Of a DNA stretch of 64,000 bases, positions 31,459-40,975 are shown piece by piece. This stretch comes from Bemisia tabaci (lineage: Eukaryota; Arthropoda; Insecta; Hemiptera; Aleyrodidae). The position numbers were made by a program, and so were the translations under genes. The stretch spans positions 16,918,731 through 16,982,730 of the forward strand of contig NC_092801.1 in the NCBI RefSeq assembly GCF_918797505.1. The letters are read 5' to 3'. The notes under the pieces are model-generated. The model was not told the origin of the DNA and did no database searches. It saw only the letters and a list, made by a program, of their open reading frames with translations. How positions within the stretch are numbered: position 1 is the first letter of the stretch; every line of letters begins with the position of its first letter.

Positions 31459-31872
31459 TACAAAGTCGTCCATACTCTCCCTATGAAGGTACTTTAACCC
31501 AGTCTCTTCGCATCCTCGCGCCCTAAGCTCAAGGACAATAAGGGAGAAAGTCGAGACGCGGACCTTAAGGACCTTGCGGACTCCGAAGACCTCCGCGCTA
31601 GGCGACAAATCCGCGCAAATCGTTCCTCTCTCTCTCTCTCTCTTTCTCCTTACGCTCGAAAATAATTGCGTCCCTTCCCTAATAAAGCCTCTCATTACAG
31701 ATGCACCCCCTCCCTCTCCCATCCGCGCGCACGCATGAAATCCACGAATACCTGCACACGCGAGCTTGAACCAGACCCAGAACCAGATCCCGGCGCGCAG
31801 CGGTCAACGCAGCGGTCCGCCAACCAGTTTCGATCCATCGATCCGCTTGCGATTTTTCGTGCGGCGGCGAAT
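31459..31872. other. Intergenic, no gene supported
   Basis: Contains a (ct)n tract near 31631-31642 and GC-richer sequence. The open frames have no recognisable product. Confidence 0.4.
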
Positions 31873-32688
31873 ACTGCCGTGCTGATCAAAGCAAAAACGC
31901 CGTATGAGCCTTCAGACGCTGCCCGATTTCCTTTAGCAAAACCCGAATTTTCTGGGAAACTTAATTATACAAGGAAACTGTCATAATAATAGTTATCGAC
32001 GGTGAAAGTCGGCAATCACATAACGCGGTTTGCGACGTCGCAGACTTCCTGTCATACTTTATTTTTTAAACGGAAAACTACTCAACGGTAATTATTTAAA
32101 ACTGCCGTGATTTTTCTTCTATGTGCGAGGAAAATTCTGCAAAAACTTCAAGGAATCATGTCCATTTGTTCTCCTTTAAAAAAATAACATAGTTGCGGAG
32201 ATTTTCAGACACCGCAAACGAGTTATGTGATTGCCGACTTGCAACGTCGTTATATTTTCAAGATCACCATACAGAATTTTTATATTTTATGTTGTAACTC
32301 ACGGAATATTTAAAAAATCAACTATAAAGAATCAGAAATTTCAATTCAAAAAACATGAATACTTCCGTTATGCACATCATCCCCATGATTTTAATTTCAA
32401 TTTATCCGGATTTATGAATTATTCAAATCTAAATAGTTTATAAAAACACTAATAATTATGTGAAATTAAAGATAACTTTAATTATAAGTTTTTAGATTAT
32501 TAAAAATACTAGGTGTATTCATCCGAATTTTTACGAGAATTTTGTTCGCAGTTTGATCTTGAATATGAGAAAATTTCCAAGAAAAGTACTCTTGACTATC
32601 CGCAAAATTTGATGTTTTATCGGAGGAAATTTGGCAACTATCGAATGTTCATAGGGCGCTTTTCCTTAGCGCGGCAGGGTAAGTGCGA
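31873..32688. mobile_element. Family G copy G3 with a nested foldback
   Basis: Left arm 'aaaacgccgtatgagccttc' (31891) and right arm 'gcaactatcgaatgttcata' with 'ccttagcgcggcag' (32688) are the two ends. Between them, inverse boxes 'gtcggcaatcacataac' (32008) and 'gttatgtgattgccgac' (32222) define an inserted foldback of about 240 bp. Confidence 0.6.
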
Positions 32689-32712
32689 TGGGTCGAAGCG
32701 GGCCCGCTGGAT

Positions 32713-33026
32713 CTAGAGTCCCTTTATACTGAGAGTCAAGACAATTTGAATCCATTTCTGATTGGTTCCCGTATTTTAGGCCTCCACCGTGTCACAAACG
32801 GGAATAAAGATTACATTTTCACCGATTGCAAAGATTATAATCTGGAATGGACCAGGGAATTACGGGTTCGGCAAGGAACAAACGGAATGAGAGGAGGAAC
32901 GGAGAAAGGCATTTGAGAATGGGCCGATCAAAGATTACGAAAAACGTTCAATTTCTGTAATCTTTATTCCCGTTTGTGACATCCATGAGCCGAATTGTCT
33001 TGACTCTCAGTATAAAGGGACTCTAG
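32713..33026. mobile_element. Inverted-repeat element family O with 6-bp target duplication
   Basis: Ends CTAGAGTCCCTTTATACTG and CAGTATAAAGGGACTCTAG; inner inverse boxes include 'gagtcaagacaatt' and 'gggaataaagatta'. The hexamer CTGGAT directly flanks both sides (32707-32712 and 33027-33032). About 314 bp, noncoding. Confidence 0.85.
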
Positions 33027-33235
33027 CTGGATCGGGGTTAGAACCGCTGCACGCGGCGAAAAGCTCGCGAAACTTGACTCCCGGGTTGTTCTCAAGTTGC
33101 CCGATGGAGGTTTCGCTCATAACTGGATTTTGCGATGGATTTGAGTGTAGTTGTGTGGGTTTTTATGTGTTGCGGTAGGCTTTGCATCTTCTTTAATCGT
33201 GTTTTGATGTTTCAAATCCTCGCTAAGGAAAAACG

Positions 33236-33445
33236 CCGTATCTTTGCATGGAGAGTTTGTCTTGATGTGAACGTGGACTCTCAGGGTAGGGTGGGATATC
33301 CCCTCCATTTTGGCCTCAACTTGAGAGCTTTTTTTGAGCTTGGGAGTGGATTTCAGAGAAAACCAGTGGCACCATCGTGTTTCCCGCGAACTTTTATATG
33401 AGAATCAATAGTCAAATCGTAAATTCCTCACATGCAACAACTCCA
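33236..33445. mobile_element. Family H right arm, copy H3, joined to a family G end
   Basis: 'atctttgcatggagagtttg' through 'gatatcccctccattttgg' to 'cctcacatgcaac'. It abuts 'taaggaaaaacgccgta' (33219-33235), the family G terminus, so it is a recombined or truncated junction. Confidence 0.7.
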
Positions 33446-34361
33446 TTGCGACCACTCGCTTCCACCAATAGGATCACTCCATTTCCTTTTGTCTTCTACA
33501 CAGAAAACAATAGATGGTGCTGACGACAGAACCTTCTGTTCACAGGGCTCCTGCAGTTTCTTTGTTACAATTACAGAATTTTTTTGTTGTGAGAACAGAA
33601 CTTCGGTCGTGGGAACAGAGTACTCTGTCCTCATAACGGAAGCTTATGTGACTATTATAAAAGAAGTGCAGGAGCCATGTGAACAGAACTATTTTTTTCA
33701 GTGTATTTCTATAGCTTTGTCCATCAATATAAAAAAATAAGCCCGCGGCTGATTTTCCAGTTTCTTTCTTCGGGCCTTCCTATCGTTCTGTTTCCGTTCA
33801 AGGAAACGTGTCGACAAAATATCAACGACAGCTCGGAGCGATTTTCAATTTGGCACCTCGGTGGCAGGCGGAGCCGATAATGAGGTGGTCGGGATGCGAA
33901 GATGCGAAGGCGCGAAGGCGCTCCGACCAGGACCAGCGTTGCCGGACCGCTCAAAATACAACGGAAAACCCCTGCGTAGAGCCCGAAAATCCCCCGATTT
34001 TCGGCCCGAGCTGGGGGCCCCGGCCCGGATGAGCGATTTCATAAGCCGATCGTTCGGTCTTCCTCCCATCCGGCCCGGAGGACCACTCGAGCCAACGGTA
34101 AGCGGAAATCGATTCCGCCGAGCGGTCATCCCGCGAACCGCTAGTCATCATCGCTCATCGGCTCCTCAACGGTCCTCGTGACGTCACACGAACTTTTCCA
34201 AGTTCAGAGCCGGCGAGACACAGCGCGGCATAGCGCCGTGCCTCGCTGTAAATGTGGGAAAAATCCGTGCATGTGAGCTGTGCACTGAAAAAAAAAAAAA
34301 AAAAAAAAAATATACTAAAAGTCGGTCGGTAGTTCCGTCGGTAAGTACCGGAGTTCGGTGT
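33446..34361. other. Intergenic, partly GC-rich, no gene supported
   Basis: 33480-33710 has inverse words ('acagaac', 'gttctgt', 'caggagcc'/'ggctcctgc') suggesting a decayed foldback. 33840-34190 is GC-rich with many overlapping open frames, none recognisable. A poly-A tract sits at about 34289-34309. Confidence 0.4.
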
Positions 34362-34885
34362 TCCATAATTATCATTCCGACTAATTCAGTTTGTAAAACT
34401 GAATTTTCGGTTTGTCAAACCGAATTTACGGTTCGTGTAACCGAAATGGAGATGTTGCATGTGTGAGGGATTTGCGATTTGACCATTGATTATCCATAAT
34501 TATCATTCCGACTAATTCAGTTTGTAAAACTGAATTTTCCGTTTGTCAAACCGAATTTACGGTTCGTGTAACCGAAATGGAGATGTTGCATGTGTGAGGG
34601 ATTTGCGATTTGACCATTGATTATCCATAATTATCATTCCGACTAATTCAGTTTGTAAAACTGAATTTTCCGTTTGTCAAACCGAATTTACGGTTCGTGT
34701 AACCGAAATGGAGATGTTGCATGTGTGAGGGATTTGCGATTTGACCATTGATTATCCATAATTATCATTCCGACTAATTCAGTTTGTAAAACTGAATTTT
34801 CCGTTTGTCAAACCGAATTTACGGTTCGTGTAACCGAAATGGAGATGTTGCATGTGTGAGGGATTTGCGATTTGACCATTGATTT
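34362..34885. repeat. Four-copy tandem array, 131-bp unit
   Basis: Units begin 'tccataattatcattccg' at 34362, 34493, 34624 and 34755. Copies are nearly identical. Each unit ends with the first 47 bases of family H ('gagatgttgcatgtgtgagg' to 'gaccattgat'), so the array was built from the boundary of element H4. Confidence 0.92.
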
Positions 34886-35205
34886 TTAAGTAAAAGTTCG
34901 CGAGAAACACGATGGTGCCACTGGTTTTCTCTGAAATCATCTCCCAAGCTCAAAAAAAGCTCTCCAAGTGAGGTCAAAATGGAGGAAATATCCCACCCTA
35001 CCCTGAGAGTCCACCTCTACATCGAAACAAACTCTCCATGCAAAGATAGGGAGCAAATACATTGACAGGGCTGCCACTTTATTTGGGGACTCCAAAACTG
35101 AAAACACGGCAACCCTGCTAATGTATTTGCTCCCTATCTTTGCATGGAGGGTTTGTTTCGATGTAGAGGTGGACTCCCTGGAGAGCGTGGGATATCCCCT
35201 TAGTG
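34822..35205. mobile_element. Foldback element family H, copy H4
   Basis: Left arm from 'gagatgttgcatgtgtgagg', apex near 35085, right arm to the 'gatatcccctta' box where it is truncated. Its left terminus is shared with the last unit of the 131-bp array. Confidence 0.8.
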
Positions 35206-35398
35206 ATAGTGATCACTGGAGTCAAATTAAAATTTCTTTTGCATAGGTCGATAGAACGTAAGTTTCTGCGTTTTCTGGTATAAATACGAGCTCTGTAACT
35301 GCATATTTGCGAAAGTTATGGATGTGACTCTATGGATGACTCTACAACAAACCCATTTTAATAGAGTTTTGTGGATGAGCAACTCAAAGGAACATTGA

Positions 35399-35543
35399 GA
35401 TCATACGTTTTCAGCAGCGGATAATGCCATTTCCAGATTAGCGCTCAAAATGTCAAAAATCTAGTCAATGAACATATCCTTCTGGATTCTCTCCCCCCAA
35501 CTCCCCCCACCCTCGTGGATTTTGCTCCGTTTCCGAGCGAGCT
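35399..35543. repeat. Direct duplication X3, left copy
   Basis: 145 bp from 'gatcatacg' through 'ataatgccatttccagatta' to 'ttccgagcgagct', ending exactly at element B4. Repeated at 35966-36142. Confidence 0.88.
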
Positions 35544-35965
35544 CACTGAAAAAAAAATCTTTGTGTATTTTCTAAGAAGAGGGTAAAATTACCAAGAATT
35601 CAGGGTTCTATTTGATCCCAGTTTTTTCTTGGTAAAATTACCGTTTATGGAATTGTAATTTTATTATTATTGAATTGGTAAAATTATTGAACTTTCTCGG
35701 TAATTTTACTGGACCTTGGTAAAAACGCCAATATTTTGTATCGACTGTGGTAGAATTACCGAGATAAAATTGCAAAGTTACCGGGAATTGATTACCAATA
35801 AAAGTGGTATTCTTACCTGAAAAAAAAAAAAAACAGTAAAAATGTCGGTTTTTAGGTAAGCCTACCAGTCTGTCTTGGTAAAATTACCAATAATTGGTAA
35901 AAAAAAGTGAGATGGTAAAGGTACCAACGGACCTTGGTAAAATCGCCGAGAATATTTTTTCAGTG
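35544..35965. mobile_element. MITE family B, copy B4
   Basis: CACTGAAAAAAAA...TTTTTTCAGTG, same orientation as B1, bracketed exactly by the two copies of duplication X3. Confidence 0.85.
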
Positions 35966-36142
35966 GATCAGTACGATTTCAGCATGGGATAATGCCATTT
36001 CCAGATTAGCGCTCAAAATGTCAAAAATCTAGTCAATGAGCATATCCTTCTGGATTCTCCCTCCCCCCTCCCCGTTCCCCCCCTCCCCCCTCCCCCTCCC
36101 CCCCCCTCCCCCCGCGGATTTTGCTCCCTTTCCGAGCGAGCT
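35966..36142. repeat. Direct duplication X3, right copy
   Basis: Begins 'gatcagtacgatttcagc' directly after the B4 terminal CAGTG and ends 'tccgagcgagct'. It is longer than the left copy because of an expanded C-rich tract (36060-36115). Confidence 0.88.
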
Positions 36143-36477
36143 TCTCTTCCGCGATCCTCGGATTCCGCGGCCGTCTCGTCGGATCCAGTGCTTTCTCACG
36201 GCCCCCTTCCCAGCCTCACTCCAGATCGGAGTGAAAGTGCCGGGTATTTCGGGGAATGCCGAGAATGAGATATTATTTCGGTGGCGCTCCCGGCACGACG
36301 GCATGCATGCGTACCTCCCGGCTCCCAGGATTCGGCAGTGATACGACAGCTGTCGAGGAATGGATTATTCGGTCGGTGAGCTTGCAAGCTCGCGTTCAGA
36401 AGCGTGACCCTGGCGTGTCTACGCGTCAGGGTTGTCACAGTCGGAGAATGCCGGGAAAACCGAGAAATGTCGAGGAA
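36143..36477. other. Intergenic, no gene
   Basis: Moderately GC-rich; no recognised content. Confidence 0.4.
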
Positions 36478-37031
36478 TGGACCACTAGACAAGGTACGAA
36501 TTTCAGCATTCTGATACATGTTTCTTAACCAGAATTTCACGTAGAACACGATTCGCGTAGCGAAAATTACTAAAACCAACTCTTAACGAAGATATTAACG
36601 TTTTTATTTCACACTGGTTACGAGGAATTTGAACTGCCCGCTCACAAGAAACTCAAAGCTCTACGTGAGTCAAATCGCGCACTACAACGGTTTCAGCAAG
36701 CTTCTCAATCGAGCAATGTTCATTTCCCACCATTTGTTGCTCAAACTATAAGCAATTTGCTATAGCTGAGCCAAAGCGTCAAGATCGACGTTGCCAGATT
36801 TGTACATCGCAAAGACTGTCATGATAACGTCTAGCGCGCGATGTGAGTCACGTAGAACATTGAGTTTTCATGAGCGGGTGGTTTGAATTCACGCACCAAG
36901 AATCATTGAATATCTTCGTAAGGAGTTAATTTCGGTAATTTTCGTTGTGCGCGTCGTGCTTTACGTAAAATTTTAGTTAAGAAACATTTATCAGAATGTT
37001 GAAATCCGTACCTTGTCTAGTGGTCCATTTT
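36478..37031. mobile_element. Foldback element family N, copy N2 (complete)
   Basis: Left arm from 'tggaccactagacaaggtac' and right arm ending 'accttgtctagtggtcca' are inverse over about 180 bp, including 'gaactgcccgctcac'. The interior is about 200 bp. One arm matches 1-167. Confidence 0.78.
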
Positions 37032-37081
37032 AAAAATTCAGGAAAAATCTGGAAATGTCTCGGGAAATGACGAAAATGAGA

Positions 37082-37336
37082 TGGACCGCGTCAAGCAGAA
37101 AGGAACCAAGTCACATCAGCTATTGCCAAATGTAACCGGGAAATTTAATTTATTGCATGAAAACGGTGAAGCGGGTTTGTTTGGACATTTCAGTGAATTT
37201 TCCGCATGTTACAAGGCAGATCCCCTAAAATTTTCAAAAAAATTCGCACAAACGTTCTCCTGCGGAAAATTAAATACCTCAAGAAAATGTGGCAACAGCC
37301 GATGTGGCTTGGTTCCTCTCTGTTAAACGCGGTCCA
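37082..37336. mobile_element. Foldback element family F, copy F1
   Basis: Ends 'tggaccgcgtcaagcagaaa' and 'ttaaacgcggtcca'; inner boxes 'cacatcagctattgcc' and 'ggcaacagccgatgtgg'. It abuts copy E3 with no more than one base between. Confidence 0.8.
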
Positions 37337-37337
37337 A

Positions 37338-37478
37338 ATGGACTGCATTTTGCAATTTGGACATATAAATTCCGGCCCGGTTTAAAAACAACGTATCTGC
37401 CATTAGTTTCCCTATGCACATAAGTGTTTTTTCAGATGAGCCAGAATTTATAGGTCCAAATTGCAAAATGCAGTCCAA
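37338..37478. mobile_element. Foldback element family E, copy E3
   Basis: Arms 'tggactgcattttgcaattt' and 'aaattgcaaaatgcagtcca'. It ends immediately before the ATG of the candidate membrane-protein exon at 37479. Confidence 0.8.
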
Positions 37479-37703
37479 ATGAAGCTTTTAAAGATTTTTG
37501 ACGACTTGCTCTCCTTGTCTAAAAGAAAGTTCCTCCGCTTTTGTCTTATACTTTCCATTGTCATCATTTTAACGATTTTCTTTCCGTTTGTTTTAGGTGA
37601 GTATCGTATAAAGCAACGATCCTCCAATTCTCTACCCTCTTTAAACCGTAAGTTATTGGAACAACCTCCCTTGCATTTTATCCTATTTTTCTACAAATAC
37701 TAA
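37479..37703 (+). CDS. Candidate first exon of a single-pass membrane protein (unrecognised)
   Basis: ATG at 37479 opens MKLLKIFDDLLSLSKRK, then a hydrophobic stretch (about residues 18-40: FLRFCLILSIVIILTIFF...), then a polar lumen-side segment. This is the shape of a type II signal anchor with a short basic cytoplasmic tail. Two plausible donors fall in it, G|GTGAGT at 37596 and C|GTAAGT at about 37649, so the exon probably stops before the in-frame stop at 37701. No homologue was recognised, and the ATG directly follows a transposon end, which weakens the case. Confidence 0.3.
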   Translation: MKLLKIFDDLLSLSKRKFLRFCLILSIVIILTIFFPFVLGEYRIKQRSSNSLPSLNRKLLEQPPLHFILFFYKY

Positions 37704-37893
37704 GTACTCTCGGAAATTCAACATTTCCTCTTTTGCACAAGCAGCGACAGTTGCGTTTTACTTTCTTGTTGGCTGTCAAGCTACGTGTCAAGCATAGTGT
37801 GCCTGAACATCGGCTTTTTCGCCGAAAGAATTGCTCAACATGTCACTCATCAGTTCATACAAGAAAGTAACTTCAATGGTTGATTGATAAAGC

Positions 37894-38103
37894 TTGAGAA
37901 AAAGAAGTTTTTGCTCACGTCGCCAAAAGATTAGTGGAGGCTCTGTATTTGAGGATCTTTCCGACAATTCAGCATATACCCTTGTCAACGTCCCTAAGTT
38001 TTTAACCCTTCAATCAAAGCTTTTCAAGAATTTTCAAGCCGTAGACTGTTCGACTATCCGTGGAAAAATAATCTTAATCGGCGGAAGCAAAGGTTTGAAT
38101 TAA
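37894..38103 (+). CDS. Candidate downstream exon, unrecognised
   Basis: Open plus-strand frame with protein-like composition (segment 'FEDLSDNSAYTLVNVPKF', then 'DCSTIRGKIILIGGSKG') ending at a stop after 'GLN'. A weak acceptor-like 'aagaag' precedes it and 'aaag|gttt' follows it. It could be an exon of the same gene as 37479, with the remainder in or beyond the assembly gap. Unsupported by homology. Confidence 0.22.
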   Translation: MRKRSFCSRRQKISGGSVFEDLSDNSAYTLVNVPKFLTLQSKLFKNFQAVDCSTIRGKIILIGGSKGLN

Positions 38104-38189
38104 ATGAGTTTCGTTGAGTTCGGTCGAGAAATTGCGAAATTTGAGATTTCGTCGGAGAATTTGCGAACAAGTTGCACAAGTTTCGAACT

Positions 38190-38312
38190 TTTTCTTGAAT
38201 CGAGAGCCAAGCCTCTCAATTTAAGCAGATTTCCTTTTGATCCAAGCAAAAATCCGATCAAATAAAGAATACTTTTCCGTGACAAATTTTTTTAAGAGTC
38301 TGGGCTCCAGGA
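38190..38312. mobile_element. Degraded family A MITE remnant
   Basis: 'cttgaatcgagagccaagcc' through 'gatttccttttgat' and 'ttttaagagtctgggctcc' follow the family A right half; the termini are gone. Confidence 0.55.
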
Positions 38313-38436
38313 GACTTCTGTGAAATTCATCGAATTTTGGAAACCTGCAAATTCTCCATTACAATGTTTGAACTACAGGCATCCATTCACTACAAACCCG
38401 GTTCGGTTAGACTCTTTTTGGGTGTTCCCTCCTCAT

Positions 38437-38500
38437 TGGCGGATCCAGCGAATTGGCAACATTGTCTTTCCTCCATTTAAACCTATGGAAATGTATCGAT
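38437..38500. mobile_element. Family L foldback, left arm entering the assembly gap
   Basis: 'ggcggatccagcgaattggc' to 'ctatggaaatgtatcgat' matches the left arm of L1 and stops at the first N. Confidence 0.8.
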
Positions 38501-39000
38501 NNNNNNNNNNNNNNNNNNNNNNNNNNNNNNNNNNNNNNNNNNNNNNNNNNNNNNNNNNNNNNNNNNNNNNNNNNNNNNNNNNNNNNNNNNNNNNNNNNNN
38601 NNNNNNNNNNNNNNNNNNNNNNNNNNNNNNNNNNNNNNNNNNNNNNNNNNNNNNNNNNNNNNNNNNNNNNNNNNNNNNNNNNNNNNNNNNNNNNNNNNNN
38701 NNNNNNNNNNNNNNNNNNNNNNNNNNNNNNNNNNNNNNNNNNNNNNNNNNNNNNNNNNNNNNNNNNNNNNNNNNNNNNNNNNNNNNNNNNNNNNNNNNNN
38801 NNNNNNNNNNNNNNNNNNNNNNNNNNNNNNNNNNNNNNNNNNNNNNNNNNNNNNNNNNNNNNNNNNNNNNNNNNNNNNNNNNNNNNNNNNNNNNNNNNNN
38901 NNNNNNNNNNNNNNNNNNNNNNNNNNNNNNNNNNNNNNNNNNNNNNNNNNNNNNNNNNNNNNNNNNNNNNNNNNNNNNNNNNNNNNNNNNNNNNNNNNNN
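38501..39000. other. Assembly gap (500 N)
   Basis: Exactly 500 undetermined bases, a conventional gap size, so the true length is unknown. It starts near the apex of a foldback and ends inside a tandem array, both hard to assemble. Confidence 0.99.
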
Positions 39001-40975
39001 GTATTTTTTCAAAACGCCTTCAAATGCAACGTGATACTTTCACGCAATCCGGAGAGATTCAAATAGTTGTATCATTGCGCCTTAGAAACGCGACGGAAGA
39101 TTACAATCGAAATAGCCTCCATGCACGCTGGGCTTGTCGATTTCCTTTGACACTTTTGCAGAGGTGAGTGCATAGCTGAAGTGCGCTCCAGCTAGAATTG
39201 TATTTAGCAAATGGGTGGTTTTAATACGAGGATTAAAAATAAACAAGTGGTACGGAATATAACAAAAGGATATGAACTATGCAATACGATCCCGGATATG
39301 CGGAAGGCTGTTTTGAAAACGCCTTCAAATGCAGCGTGATACTTCACGCATTCCGGAGAGTTCAAATAGTTGTATCATTGCGCCTTAGAAACGCGACGGA
39401 AGATTACAATCGAAATAGCCTCCATGCACGCTGGGCTTGTCGATTTCCTTTGACACTTTTGCAGTGGTGAATGCATAGCTGAAGTGCGCTCCAGCCAGAA
39501 GTGTATTCAGCAAATGAGTAGTTTTTATAGGAGGATTGAAAACAAACAAATGGTAGGAAATAAAACATAATGATAGGAACTTTGCAACCTTTGTTTGCAA
39601 CACAATAATCCGGATAGCGGAACTTGGCTGTTTTGAAAACGCCTTCAAATGCGGCGTGATACCTCACGCATTCCGGAGAGTTCAAATAGTTGTATCATTG
39701 CGCCGTAAGAATGTGACGGAAGATTGAAGCTACGGAACCTTAGGCGCGTCTGTCCGCGGCGTCCTGGACGCCAGCGGAAAACTCTGCTACCGAGTCGAGG
39801 GCGAGCAGACGCTCACATTTTGGGGCACGGCACCTTAGGAGCGGAATTCGTGGATTTTTTCCGCTCTGTCCGCTGTCAATTTCTCGATTTTTCGTTCATC
39901 GAACAAGATGATTTGAGCCGCGAAAATGACTGGACGCGCTTTTTTTTTAGGAGAGTGTGGATTCGCTCGACAAGAATCGACCGAAGAATAAAAACGTGAA
40001 TCGATCGACATAAATTCGATGGACAAATTATTAAAAAACCCGGTGTCGATTCGATCGACATGAATCGATCGAAAAAAAACGTGAATCTATCGACGAAAAG
40101 TGACTGACGAATTTTTTTTGAAAAAAAAACCGATATCAATTCAATCGACATGAATCGATCGAAAAACCAAAACGTGAACCGATCGACTCACAGCTTGGTC
40201 GACCGATTCAGGGGTTTGTCGATCAACTCACAGGTTTATCGATCGACTCGTAGTTTCTCGATCGACTCACAGGTTTGTCGATCGATTCACGGCTTATGTC
40301 GATCGATTCACGGGTGGGTCGATCGAATCGATTCACGGCTCTCATCAATCGATTCGCGGGATTGTCGATCGATTCACGGCTTTTGTCGATCAATTCACGG
40401 CTTTTGTGATCGATTTGCAGGTTTGTCCAACTAAACACATTCGAAAATCGGTAGGAAAGGCAGCGGACTGAGCGGAATTTGTCGGCGTCTCCGCTCCGAT
40501 CTGTTGGCGACAGATCGGAGCGTCCTTCATCGGCGTTTTCCGCAGCGTCTCTCCGCCGCTAAGGTGCCGTCCCCAAGCAAAAGCAGCAGACAGATTTATC
40601 GGCGTCTCTCCGCGGCGTCCAGGACGCCGCGGACAGACGCGCCTAGGTTCCGTACCTTAAAATGGAAATAGCCTCCATGCACGCTGGGCTTGTCGATTTC
40701 CTTTGACACTTTTGCAGTGGTGAATGCATAGCTAAAATGCGCTCCAGCCAGAAAGTGTATTCAGCAAATGAGTAGTTTTTATAGGAGGATTGAAAACAAA
40801 CAAATGGTAGGAAATAAAACATAAAAATGGGAACTTTGCAAAACAATAATCCGGATATCGGAACATGGCTGTTTTGAAAACGCCTTCGAATGCGGCGTGA
40901 TACCTCACGCATTCCGGAGAGCTCAAATAGTTGTATTATTGCGCCTTAGGAATGCGACGGAAGATGACAATAAGT
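39001..40975. repeat. Tandem array, about 305-320-bp unit, with an inserted element
   Basis: Units recognised by 'gaaaacgccttcaaatgc' at 39011, 39316, 39635 and 40874, plus 'cctccatgcacgctgggctt' and 'ggaggattgaaaacaaacaa'. The third unit is split by the element at 39731-40654. Open frames inside are repeated by-products of the array. Confidence 0.88.
39731..40654. mobile_element. Terminal-inverted-repeat element with GC-rich ends and internal satellite
   Basis: Ends TACGGAACCTTAGGCGCGTC and GACGCGCCTAGGTTCCGTA extend as inverse repeats through 'gtccgcggcgtcctggacgc'. A second inverse pair is 'ggcaccttaggagcgga' and 'tccgccgctaaggtgcc'. The centre (39955-40430) is a minisatellite of roughly 22-27-bp units built from 'tcgatcgattcacgg'. 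No transposase. It is inserted in the surrounding array. Confidence 0.82.

Noticed and set aside
33845..34181. Overlapping open frames on both strands
   Set aside because: GC-rich composition effect; no known product, no splice sites.
38320..39066. Apparent long open frame
   Set aside because: It spans the 500-N assembly gap and consists mostly of undetermined residues.
39835..40434. Ser/Ile/Asp/Arg-repeat open frames on both strands
   Set aside because: They arise from the TCGATCGA minisatellite inside the terminal-repeat element.
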